From NCBI GenBank assembly GCA_937951955.1, contig CALGAD010000008.1, positions 1 through 9,498 of the forward strand: DNA of 9,498 bases, read 5' to 3'. The stretch comes from an uncultured Bacillaceae bacterium (GTDB taxonomy: Bacteria; Bacillota; Bacilli; Bacillales; Caldibacillaceae). The notes under the pieces are model-generated. The model made no database searches, had not been told where the DNA came from, and saw nothing but the letters and a program-made list of their open reading frames with translations. Position numbers and translations under genes: made by a program. Numbering within the stretch: position 1 is the stretch's first letter; each line of letters starts with the position of its first letter. Of the stretch, positions 1 to 6,279 are shown piece by piece.

Positions 1-500
1 CGATCCCATTTTTCTAGTAAATCATCAAAGATCTCCTCATTATTGAGCCTGTTTTGCATTTTCATATCTAAAGCATTAATCTTTTCAATAAGCGCTTTGT
101 TTTCCGGAGTTTCTTTATATTCGGTTTCCAGGAACGTATCAATGATCGCCAGGATTAAATGCAATCCGGTAATTCGTCCACCGACGCCAATAATGTTGGC
201 ATTCAACTGTTCTCTTGCATATTTCGCTGTGGTTGTATCACGCACAAGTGCAACACGTGCCCCAGGAACTTTATTAGCTGATGCGGAAATCCCAACACCC
301 GTTCCGCAAAGAACAATTCCCAGGTCCGCTTCACCGTTCACGACTTTTTCTGCAGTTTTCTTACCGAAAATCGGATAGTGGGTTCTTGTTGTATCGTACG
401 TACCATTATCTATAACGGTATGCCCTTTACTTTTTAAGTAATTGGATACTTCAATTTTTACATCTGTAACAATGTGATCGCATCCTAATGAAATAATCAT
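1..500 (-). CDS. lacB: Galactose-6-phosphate isomerase subunit LacB (3' end cut by window edge)
   Basis: LacB forms, with LacA, the cytoplasmic enzyme that interconverts D-galactose 6-phosphate and D-tagatose 6-phosphate, the first step of the tagatose-6-phosphate pathway. The visible 166 residues begin MIISLGCDHIVTD and match the RpiB/LacB fold throughout: GTYDTTRTHYPIFGKK at about 33-48, then CGTGVG at 65-70. Cys65 and Thr67 stand where the RpiB catalytic cysteine and its partner threonine lie. The visible end, FDDLLEKWD, matches the remembered Staphylococcus LacB C-terminus, so only about five residues are missing. The ATG at 500 has AGGAGG close upstream. lacA lies 44 bp upstream on the same strand, so the two are surely co-transcribed. 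lacC and lacD are expected beyond the left edge, but this is inference. Confidence 0.95.
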   Translation of the reverse strand, partial: MIISLGCDHIVTDVKIEVSNYLKSKGHTVIDNGTYDTTRTHYPIFGKKTAEKVVNGEADLGIVLCGTGVGISASANKVPGARVALVRDTTTAKYAREQLNANIIGVGGRITGLHLILAIIDTFLETEYKETPENKALIEKINALDMKMQNRLNNEEIFDDLLEKWD

Positions 501-544
501 TCGATGTTCCTCCTCTAGCAAGTAAATTTTTCAAATAACTGCAT

Positions 545-973
545 TTAGCACATTCTGTTCAACATATCGACCCGGATTTGGTGACGGCCACCGGAATATT
601 CGGATTGTAAATAGGCATCGACACAGCCTTTTGCCAATTCTTCGCCTACAATACCGGATCCCAATGCTATAGCCATCGAATTATTATGGTCCCGAGTCAT
701 TTTCGCCGAATGTTCATCAGATACTTCCGCACAAATCATTCCTTTAAATTTGTTGGCAACCATAAAGGAGCCAGCACCGTATTTATCGATTAATATGCCA
801 CGGTCTCCTTCTTGCGCTAAAAGTCCTTCCACAACTCGTGTCGTTGATTCTACAAAATCCAGGTCGGTTTCCGGCGTTTTATCAATCACTTCATATCCTT
901 GATCTTGCAAATGTTTGATCAAAACTTTTTTTAATTGAACGCCATCTTTATCAGCACCAATAAGTACTCTCAT
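545..973 (-). CDS. lacA: Galactose-6-phosphate isomerase subunit LacA
   Basis: Partner subunit of LacB in the cytoplasmic galactose-6-phosphate isomerase. The 142-residue length is that of the family. Diagnostic stretches are GADKDG at 6-11, DKYGAGSFMVANKFKGM at 63-79, AEVSDEHSAKMTRDHNN at 82-98 and the C-terminal GGRHQIRVDMLNRMC. LacA has no cysteine at the position of LacB Cys65 (DKYGAG instead of CGTGVG). It does keep His96 in the RDHNN motif and arginines 130 and 134 in GGRHQIR, which correspond to substrate-binding residues of RpiB. The active site is therefore expected to be shared between unlike subunits, as known for LacAB. The start is preceded by GAAGGAAGGGAA. The alternative ATG 5 bp upstream is out of frame and stops at once. 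First gene of the minus-strand operon, about 104 bp from its predicted transcription start. Confidence 0.96.
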   Translation of the reverse strand: MRVLIGADKDGVQLKKVLIKHLQDQGYEVIDKTPETDLDFVESTTRVVEGLLAQEGDRGILIDKYGAGSFMVANKFKGMICAEVSDEHSAKMTRDHNNSMAIALGSGIVGEELAKGCVDAYLQSEYSGGRHQIRVDMLNRMC

Positions 974-1083
974 TGCATTCCCTTCCTTCTTTTTGTAATA
1001 AAAACTTCATATAAAGTATCCACAAATATATATGCAATTATTTTTATAAGTCTTTATGGATAACAAAAAGTCTTTTCAATGAA

Positions 1084-1112
1084 AACGTAACATGTTTGTT
1101 ATTGTTTGTCAA
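1084..1112 (-). promoter_or_regulatory. Predicted sigma-A promoter of lacAB with extended -10
   Basis: Read on the minus strand, TTGACA (1107-1112) is followed after 17 bp by TACGTT (1084-1089). TG sits just before it (TGT-TACGTT), an extended -10 that can compensate for the poor hexamer (3 of 6). Transcription would start near 1077, giving a leader of about 104 nt before lacA. The -35 and spacer are covered by the TGTTTGT repeat array, so a bound repressor would block the polymerase directly. Confidence 0.65.
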
Positions 1113-1143
1113 TGTTCGTTTTAATAAAATTTGTGATGTTCGA
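1093..1143. promoter_or_regulatory. Candidate repressor operator: phased TGTTYGT repeats over the lacA promoter
   Basis: The heptamer TGTTTGT occurs at 1093-1099 and 1103-1109, TGTTCGT at 1113-1119, and a related TGTTCGA at 1137-1143. The first three are exactly 10 bp apart, one helical turn, so they face the same side of the DNA. They overlap the -35 and spacer of the lacA promoter. The 12-mer TGTTTGTTATTG at 1093 recurs exactly at 1237-1248 over the lacR promoter. The DeoR-family repressor encoded alongside is the obvious candidate ligand; this is inference from position. Confidence 0.55.
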
Positions 1144-1245
1144 AACTAATAACGATAGTCAAAACTCAAAAAGATTATAAATATAAGCATTTAAAATTAA
1201 TACTTTTATTCAAATAAATTTCATAAAATTATTTTTTGTTTGTTA

Positions 1246-1274
1246 TTGACAAGAAAACGGTTACCATATATAGT
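1246..1274 (+). promoter_or_regulatory. Predicted sigma-A promoter of the lacR-PTS operon
   Basis: A perfect TTGACA (1246-1251) is separated by 17 bp from TATAGT (1269-1274, 5 of 6). The predicted start is near 1281, about 50-70 nt before the lacR start codon depending on which start is used. This is the best promoter match in the window. Confidence 0.75.
1251..1266 (+). promoter_or_regulatory. Cre-like site (CcpA) between -35 and -10
   Basis: AAGAAAACGGTTACCA keeps the central CG and most fixed positions of the Bacillus cre consensus WTGNNARCGNWWWCAW. I count two mismatches, at positions 2 and 15. It lies inside the promoter spacer, a usual place for CcpA repression of sugar PTS operons. 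The site is degenerate, so the call is tentative. Confidence 0.4.
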
Positions 1275-1330
1275 TTAAGTATGGAAAAACAAACATTATC
1301 AAAAAAAATAAAACTTTTACGAAGTGAAAG

Positions 1331-2104
1331 GTGCGTGATTTAAGAACTCAAATGTTAAAAGATGACCGATTACGAACAATTATAAACATATTGGATAAAA
1401 ATAATGTAATTCAAGTGTCTGATCTAGCAGATAACTTGAAAGTTACAGAGACCACTATTCGTCGAGATCTAAGTGAATTAGAAGAAAAAGGATTGCTTGT
1501 ACGTGTTCATGGCGGCGCAAAAAAGAAAACCGTTCATTCATATACAGAACTAACTCATAAAGAGAAACAAACAATCAATATCGAAAAGAAAAAGCATATT
1601 GCTAAAATATGTGCCAGTCTGATTGAGGATCACGATGTCGTTTTTATAGGCTCGGGTACAACGAATGATTTAATTTTTGACTATGTAACCGCCCAACACG
1701 TGAATATTGTTACAAATTCTATTAATGTTTTTAATCGGATTAAGGATAATCCCAATTATGAGGTTGTATTGAGTGGTGGTAGATTTCGGAAGGTAACCGG
1801 TACGTTTGTCGGCTATTTTTCGAATAAGTTATTAAGAGAGGTAAGAGTCAACAAGGCTTTCATTGGAACTAATGGCATTAATGATGAAAATATCACCACG
1901 GCCAATGAAGAGGAAGGAAATGCTTCACGTATTATTTTAGATAATGCGAAAGAGAAGTTTATATTAGCAGATAGTACTAAATTTGGTACTCAAGCATTTT
2001 TTACGTTTTATAACGCTACTGATGTCACTGCAATTATAACCGATCCAGAAATCAGTCAAAATTTAGAAGAATACTATAACAGTATTTCAAACATATTGAA
2101 GTAA
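1331..2104 (+). CDS. lacR: DeoR-family transcriptional repressor, LacR-like
   Basis: A DNA-binding regulator that probably represses both the divergent lacAB operon and its own PTS operon until a phosphorylated sugar is bound. The N-terminus has the DeoR winged helix-turn-helix (about residues 15-63, with VSDLADNLKVTETTIRRDLSEL in two overlapping halves and the wing VRVHGGA). The C-terminal sugar-phosphate sensor domain shows FIGSGTT (105-111), TNSINV (128-133), LSGGRF (147-152), KAFIGTNGI (175-183) and LADSTKFG (212-219). Full length is 257 aa. The first possible start, GTG 1331, has GAAAG directly abutting it. The ATG at 1352 (giving MLKDDRLRT) fits family N-termini better but has no clear ribosome binding site, so the start is uncertain by seven codons. 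The sugar ligand (galactose- or tagatose-6-phosphate) is inferred from the neighbours. Confidence 0.88.
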   Translation: MRDLRTQMLKDDRLRTIINILDKNNVIQVSDLADNLKVTETTIRRDLSELEEKGLLVRVHGGAKKKTVHSYTELTHKEKQTINIEKKKHIAKICASLIEDHDVVFIGSGTTNDLIFDYVTAQHVNIVTNSINVFNRIKDNPNYEVVLSGGRFRKVTGTFVGYFSNKLLREVRVNKAFIGTNGINDENITTANEEEGNASRIILDNAKEKFILADSTKFGTQAFFTFYNATDVTAIITDPEISQNLEEYYNSISNILK

Positions 2105-2154
2105 ATCATTATAATCGAATTTGAAAAGTTTATGTAAGAAGTGGGTTGATATAT

Positions 2155-2634
2155 GTGAATAACATAGCAAATTTATTTAGAGAAGATCTCGTGTTCTTTG
2201 AAAATGCAAAAACCAGAGAAGAGTTATTTAATAACATTGGTACGAAATTAGTTGAAATGGAATTGGTAAAACCAACATTCATTCCCGCAATTAAGGAAAG
2301 AGAAAAAAATTATCCAACAGGTTTGGATTTGGGTGTTGTTGGAACAGATACTCCGAATGTAGCCATTCCACATACCGAGGCGGAGCATTGTAACGCAGAT
2401 CAAATTGTTGTCGTGAAATTGCTTCATGACATTCAATTTAATAACATGATCTCTCCAGACAAGATCATCAATGTTCGATTTGCTTTCTTTATCTTAAACA
2501 GCCAAAAATCTGAACAACCAGAAATTCTTTCTAACCTTATGGGATTTTTTACTCAAGGGCAAAACATGAAAAAATTGGATCAGCTAAAAACTCCAAGTGA
2601 GGTTTATCAATACATTTTACAAGAATTAAATTAA
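2155..2634 (+). CDS. gatA: PTS system galactitol-type EIIA component
   Basis: Cytoplasmic phosphocarrier that takes phosphate from HPr and passes it to the IIB protein of the same permease. It belongs to the fructose/mannitol-type PTS_EIIA_2 fold. The phosphorylated histidine lies in NVAIPHTE (residue 73 from this start), followed by the family block VRFAFFIL. Length is about 159 aa, usual for GatA-like proteins. The frame is open from TTG 2146, but GTG 2155 is preferred. AAGTGGG ends 9 bp before it, whereas the TTG would have no spacing. It lies 50 bp after lacR and 25 bp before the IIB gene in one operon. The gat symbol reflects the family; the likely substrate here is galactose, judged from the neighbouring lacAB. 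Confidence 0.88.
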   Translation: MNNIANLFREDLVFFENAKTREELFNNIGTKLVEMELVKPTFIPAIKEREKNYPTGLDLGVVGTDTPNVAIPHTEAEHCNADQIVVVKLLHDIQFNNMISPDKIINVRFAFFILNSQKSEQPEILSNLMGFFTQGQNMKKLDQLKTPSEVYQYILQELN

Positions 2635-2659
2635 AAAAGAAAAAAGGAGTCGATGAATA

Positions 2660-2959
2660 ATGATTAAAATTTTAGCAGCATGTGGAGCAGGAATTAATTC
2701 AAGTCATCAAATTAAGGCAGCAATTGAAAGTGAAATGAGGAACAGAGGATACAATGTACAGGTTGATGCTGTAATGGTCAAGGACATTACAGAAGAAATG
2801 ATGAAAAATTACGATATTTTCACACCCATTTCCAATACGGATGTTGGTTTTGAAATAACCATTCCCGTTGTGGAAGCCGGTCCAATCTTATATCGTATCC
2901 CTGCTATGGCAGAACCTGTTTTTAATGAACTTGAAAGCATAATAAAAAAATTACAATAG
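2660..2959 (+). CDS. gatB: PTS system galactitol-type EIIB component
   Basis: Small cytoplasmic phosphocarrier that receives phosphate from IIA and gives it to the incoming sugar at the IIC channel. The N-terminal loop IKILAACGAGINSSHQI carries the phosphorylated Cys8, the signature of the lactose/galactitol IIB fold. Length is 99 aa, slightly above the usual 94. Residues 55-85 (TPISNTDVGFEITIPVVEAGPILYR in two overlapping parts) match GatB-type proteins rather than fructose or mannitol IIB. AAGGAGT lies 10 bp upstream of the ATG. It sits 25 bp after IIA and 34 bp before IIC, giving the usual A-B-C order of separate Gat components. Confidence 0.9.
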   Translation: MIKILAACGAGINSSHQIKAAIESEMRNRGYNVQVDAVMVKDITEEMMKNYDIFTPISNTDVGFEITIPVVEAGPILYRIPAMAEPVFNELESIIKKLQ

Positions 2960-2993
2960 AATCCATTGGTTAATAATCTAGGAGGGAATTTAA

Positions 2994-4409
2994 GTGAATA
3001 CAATTATCGATTTATTTAACAGTATATTCCAGCCTATTATTGACTTAGGCGCTGCACCAATGATGTTTATTGTATTATCCGTATTTGGGATTTTGTTAAA
3101 GGTAAAACCTTCTAAAGCTATTGAAGGCGGTTTAAAACTTGCCATTGCTTTAACCGGTATTGGCGCAATTATCGATATGTTAACCGGTGCATTTTCACAG
3201 GCATTACAGGACTTTGTTAAATCTACCGGTATAGAACTAACGATCACAGACGTTGGTTGGGCTCCATTGGCAACGATTACCTGGGGTTCCCCTTATACCC
3301 TTTTCTTCTTAGGTGTTATGGTCATTGTGAACATCGTTATGATTGTATTGAAAAAGACAAATACATTAGATGTTGATATTTTCAATATTTGGCACTTATC
3401 TATTACTGGATTACTAGTAATGTATTACAGCGATAGTTTATTACTGGCCACTGCTTTGATCGTGTTAATCGGTGTATTGAAAATTATTAACTCCGATTTA
3501 ATGAAACCTACATTTAACGATTTATTAAATGCCCCAAAATCCAACCCGATGACATCAACACACATGAACTATATGTTGAACCCGATCATCATGGTATTTG
3601 ATAAGATTTTTGATAAATTCTTCCCGTGGTTGGACAAATATGATTTTGATGCAGCTAAATTAAATAATAAAATTGGATTCTGGGGAAGTAAATTTGCTAT
3701 TGGTGTATACTTGGGTCTATTTATCGGATTATTATCCGGCCAAGGATTAAAAGCAACATTTGCACTTGCCTTTACAGCCGCTGTCTGTTTAGAGTTATTC
3801 TCTTTAATCGGAAGCTGGTTCATTGCATCTGTGGAACCAATATCTCAAGGAATTACGAATATGGCAACGAAATACTTAAAAGGACGGACTTTCAATATCG
3901 GTTTAGACTGGCCGTTCATTGCCGGACGGGCAGAAATGTGGGCAGCTGCCAACATTTTAGCTCCAATTTTATTACTTGAAGCTTTAATTTTACCAGGAAA
4001 TGGTATTTTACCCCTCGGCGGTATTATCGCTATGGGACTCACCCCCGCATTACTTGTCGTTACAAGAGGGAAAATTCTTCGCATGATTATAATCGGAGCC
4101 TTAATTTTGCCAGTATTCTTGATATCCGGTACAATGATCGCGCCATTTGTGACGAAAACTGCAGAACTCGTTGGTGCTTTCCCATCTGGTGTAGAGGCAG
4201 GTACTCTGATTACCCACTCAACCCTGGAAGGTCCACTAGAAAAAATCTTAGCAGTTCTTGTAGGTCAGGCTTCGACTGGGCAAATTGAGTTTATCATCTA
4301 TGCATTAATTGCCGTCGTTGTTTATGTCGCTTTATTCATTTGGTATGCAAAAGAAATGAAGAAGAGAAATGCTGAATACGAAGCGGCTGAACAAAATAAA
4401 GTTGCTTAA
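2994..4409 (+). CDS. gatC: PTS system galactitol-type EIIC membrane permease
   Basis: Membrane channel that binds the sugar outside and delivers it phosphorylated inside, working with the IIA and IIB proteins just upstream. The 471-aa protein has many hydrophobic segments, for example about residues 18-35, 48-65, 100-118, 133-160, 240-290 and 318-385, and a final one near 438-455. It ends in a charged cytoplasmic tail (KEMKKRNAEYEAAEQNKVA). Conserved GatC-type blocks include GLDWPFIAGRAEMWAAANI and PSGVEAGTLITHSTLEGP. The GTG start has AGGAGGG seven bases upstream. GatC imports galactitol in enterobacteria. Here no polyol phosphate dehydrogenase is visible and lacAB are divergent, so galactose is the more likely substrate. 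That is inference. Confidence 0.92.
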   Translation: MNTIIDLFNSIFQPIIDLGAAPMMFIVLSVFGILLKVKPSKAIEGGLKLAIALTGIGAIIDMLTGAFSQALQDFVKSTGIELTITDVGWAPLATITWGSPYTLFFLGVMVIVNIVMIVLKKTNTLDVDIFNIWHLSITGLLVMYYSDSLLLATALIVLIGVLKIINSDLMKPTFNDLLNAPKSNPMTSTHMNYMLNPIIMVFDKIFDKFFPWLDKYDFDAAKLNNKIGFWGSKFAIGVYLGLFIGLLSGQGLKATFALAFTAAVCLELFSLIGSWFIASVEPISQGITNMATKYLKGRTFNIGLDWPFIAGRAEMWAAANILAPILLLEALILPGNGILPLGGIIAMGLTPALLVVTRGKILRMIIIGALILPVFLISGTMIAPFVTKTAELVGAFPSGVEAGTLITHSTLEGPLEKILAVLVGQASTGQIEFIIYALIAVVVYVALFIWYAKEMKKRNAEYEAAEQNKVA

Positions 4410-4431
4410 TCCATATTTCAAGTTATTGTTA

Positions 4432-4440
4432 TGATATAAT
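4432..4440 (+). promoter_or_regulatory. Possible extended -10 promoter for the HAD gene
   Basis: TGATATAAT is a perfect TGn-TATAAT extended -10, 23 bp after the IIC stop. No good -35 lies 16-18 bp upstream. Transcription would start near 4447, inside the 5' arm of the following hairpin. It may give the HAD phosphatase independent expression, or be chance in AT-rich sequence. Confidence 0.35.
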
Positions 4441-4441
4441 G

Positions 4442-4514
4442 AGGCCCAGCACCATATGAAAATGGTTGATTCATATTTTATGAAACAATCTTATGGTGTG
4501 TGGGTCTATTTTTT
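4442..4514 (+). terminator. Probable terminator after the PTS operon (large-loop hairpin)
   Basis: The arm 4442-4456 pairs with 4492-4507 in about 15 bp with one bulged G and two G-U pairs, followed by six T (4509-4514). The 35-nt loop is unusually large and folds further: TATGAA (4455-4460), TTCATA (4470-4475) and TATGAA (4479-4484) can pair in two alternative ways. Termination of the PTS transcript is the simplest role. An attenuator for the next gene is possible. Confidence 0.6.
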
Positions 4515-4559
4515 ATGTATTAAAATAATAAAAATTTTGTAGAAAGCGAATGATCATCG

Positions 4560-5420
4560 ATGAAATTAATCGCAATTGATATGGACGGAACATTGTTGTC
4601 AAGTAATGGATCAATCAGCAAAGAAAATCTCCAAGCCCTTGATAATGTGTTGAAACACGGACATTACGTAGCTATCTGTTCAGGAAGACACCACGATGAT
4701 ATCGTACAGATTTTACAAACACATGGTGTTGAAACGTCAATTATTAGTGGAAATGGATCAAGCATTTTTCATAAAGAATTTTTAAAACAACTGTTTTTAT
4801 CAGAGCAAACAGTCTTAGAAATCATCGACATGCTCCATCAAAATGAAATCCCCGTAGAACTATATACAGATCAAGGCATTTTTATGGAAGAAAGAACAAA
4901 AATTTCTCTAATAAAAGAGATTGACAAATTAGCTGAAACATCTCCTTCGTCCGATATAGATACCTATAAACATTTTTTGAATGTCGCTGTGAGTCAAAAC
5001 AATATTACGTTTGTTCATCATATAAGAGATCTCAATCTCTCGAAGTTAAAAGTTTTAAAAATTAATGGGAATACATTTGACCCGAAAAAAAGGTCATTGA
5101 TAAAAAAACTTACGACAGGACAGTTTGATGTATCTATTAGTTCTGGAGGTCCAAACTCTATTGAATTTACCCATAAAGATGCGAATAAAGGGTTCGGCCT
5201 ACGTTACTTGGCCAGTCACTTACAAATCCCTATGGAAAATACGGTCGCGATTGGAGACCAAATCAATGATATTCCGATGTTAAAAGCAGCAGGTATTAGC
5301 ATTGCAATGGAGAATGCCGATGATGTCGTAAAAAGTCATGCAATGTTTACAACCGATCACCATGATCAACATGGAGTGGCAAATGCTCTAAGGAAACACG
5401 TATTAAAGACACATGAATAG
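4560..5420 (+). CDS. Cof-type HAD-IIB family sugar phosphatase
   Basis: Cytoplasmic haloacid dehalogenase-superfamily phosphatase of the Cof/YidA type, 286 aa, the usual length. Motif I is DMDGTLL with nucleophile Asp7 and acid/base Asp9. Motif II is CSGR with Ser41, and motif III is Lys210 in DANKGFGLRYL. Motif IV is GDQINDIPML with Asp233 and Asp237. The C2-type cap lies roughly between residues 80 and 195. The C-terminal block MENADDVVKSHAMFTTDHHDQHGVANAL is typical of Cof proteins (given here in overlapping parts: MENADDVVKSHAMF, then TTDHHDQHGVANAL). Such enzymes dephosphorylate diverse sugar phosphates. Next to a PTS operon it may relieve sugar-phosphate accumulation, but the substrate cannot be read from sequence. 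Its ribosome binding site is weak (AGAAAGCGA). The hairpin upstream suggests it is only partly transcribed with the PTS genes. Confidence 0.9.
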   Translation: MKLIAIDMDGTLLSSNGSISKENLQALDNVLKHGHYVAICSGRHHDDIVQILQTHGVETSIISGNGSSIFHKEFLKQLFLSEQTVLEIIDMLHQNEIPVELYTDQGIFMEERTKISLIKEIDKLAETSPSSDIDTYKHFLNVAVSQNNITFVHHIRDLNLSKLKVLKINGNTFDPKKRSLIKKLTTGQFDVSISSGGPNSIEFTHKDANKGFGLRYLASHLQIPMENTVAIGDQINDIPMLKAAGISIAMENADDVVKSHAMFTTDHHDQHGVANALRKHVLKTHE

Positions 5421-5439
5421 TTTCCTCACTAAATGACTT

Positions 5440-5475
5440 AAGGCGGAAAAACCTTATGTTTCTCCGCCTTTTTTT
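5440..5475 (+). terminator. Rho-independent terminator after the HAD gene
   Basis: AAGGCGGA (5440-5447) pairs perfectly with TCCGCCTT (5463-5470) over a 15-nt loop and runs into seven T (5469-5475). On the minus strand the hairpin is followed only by AAGTCATTT, so it is mainly a plus-strand terminator. It may still separate the convergent acyl-CoA operon. Confidence 0.88.
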
Positions 5476-5486
5476 CATCTTTTCAC

Positions 5487-6263
5487 TTATTTCCCCTTAA
5501 AATCTGGCTTTCTTTTTTCGAAAAATGCCCGCACGCCTTCCTTATTATCTTCTGTCTGTAAAAGCAAGGCTTGCATCGTTACTTCTTGCATGAAATTCGT
5601 ATCGTGGGTGAACTCATGGGCATGATTCAACATATATTTAACAAAACGCTGAACAAGTGGCGGTCCCTCCACAATAAACTTGGCAAAACGACTCGCCTCC
5701 TCCAGTAAATCTCCTTCAGCAATTCGATTGACGAGTCCTTTTCGATAGGCTTCTTCAGCTGTAATACGACTTCCAGATAGAAGCCACTCCTTTGCCAGCG
5801 GTAGCGGTACGTTTTTCGCTAAATTTTTCATCAACCCTAAATCGGGAATCAGTCCCACCTTCGCGAAACTCGCGGTAAAAATCGCATCCTTATCGCAAAC
5901 GATAAAATCGCTCGCTAATGCCAAACTGAAACCAGCGCCAGCAGCATACCCGTGAACTGCACTAATCACCAACTTATCTAACTCAACAATCGTCTGCTCA
6001 AGTCTTGTTGCCTCTTTCATCCAGTTGATGATTGATCCAATATCGGACATTTCCTGAAAAGCCGAAAGATCTCCGCCGGAACAGAACGATTTCCCCGCTC
6101 CGGAGAGGATAATAACTTTCACTTCATCATCGGCTTCCGCCTTCTTCAATTCGCGAATCAATGCCTGGACCAGATCTGCGGATAAAGCATTTAATTTTTC
6201 CGGTCGGTTCATCGTCAAATATGCGATGTGCTTGTCCTTGCGTACGAATACAAGCTCTTCCAT
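5487..6263 (-). CDS. Enoyl-CoA hydratase/isomerase family protein, isomerase-like
   Basis: Crotonase-superfamily protein of 258 aa acting on acyl-CoA thioesters in the cytoplasm. Oxyanion-hole elements are visible at SGAGKSFCSGGDLSAF (54-69) and HGYAAGAGFSLALASD (104-119). The two catalytic glutamates of true enoyl-CoA hydratases are absent: the positions matching rat Glu144 and Glu164 are Ser113 and Phe133. Instead GLIPD places Asp141 where PaaG-type and related enoyl-CoA isomerases carry an aspartate, so double-bond isomerisation is more likely than hydration. The frame is open upstream, but the ATG at 6263 is chosen: AGAGGGG lies seven bases before it and the protein then begins MEELVFVRKDKHIAYLTMNR, as the family does. 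Only 16 bp separate it from the dehydrogenase gene upstream, so the two form an operon. The terminal EKRKPDFKGK is typical of the family. Confidence 0.9.
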   Translation of the reverse strand: MEELVFVRKDKHIAYLTMNRPEKLNALSADLVQALIRELKKAEADDEVKVIILSGAGKSFCSGGDLSAFQEMSDIGSIINWMKEATRLEQTIVELDKLVISAVHGYAAGAGFSLALASDFIVCDKDAIFTASFAKVGLIPDLGLMKNLAKNVPLPLAKEWLLSGSRITAEEAYRKGLVNRIAEGDLLEEASRFAKFIVEGPPLVQRFVKYMLNHAHEFTHDTNFMQEVTMQALLLQTEDNKEGVRAFFEKRKPDFKGK

Positions 6264-6279
6264 TCCATCACCCCTCTGT

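Larger units (their letters stand above)
1237..1295. promoter_or_regulatory. Candidate second operator: inverted TGTTTGT/ACAAACA pair around the lacR promoter
   Basis: TGTTTGT at 1237-1243 touches the -35 box, and its reverse complement ACAAACA at 1289-1295 lies just after the predicted transcription start. The centres are 52 bp apart, about five helical turns. The upstream copy is part of a 12-mer (TGTTTGTTATTG) shared with the lacA-side array, which suggests one regulator acts on both promoters, with autoregulation of lacR. Confidence 0.45.

Noticed and set aside
43..378. Plus-strand open frame of 111 codons
   Set aside because: It lies entirely over lacB on the opposite strand, has no family resemblance and no good ribosome binding site; lacB matches its family along its length.
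981..1077. Riboswitch or attenuator in the lacA leader
   Set aside because: Short complementary words (TATCCA/TGGATA and ATAAAG/CTTTAT) exist, but no stable hairpin, terminator or known aptamer pattern was found.
1079..1093. Second cre site near the lacA -10
   Set aside because: ATGAAAACG matches the left half only; the right half fails at four positions, so it is not annotated as a site.
4560..5420. HAD gene as a tagatose-pathway kinase or dehydrogenase
   Set aside because: All four HAD motifs are present and there is no kinase or dehydrogenase motif; it is a phosphatase by family.
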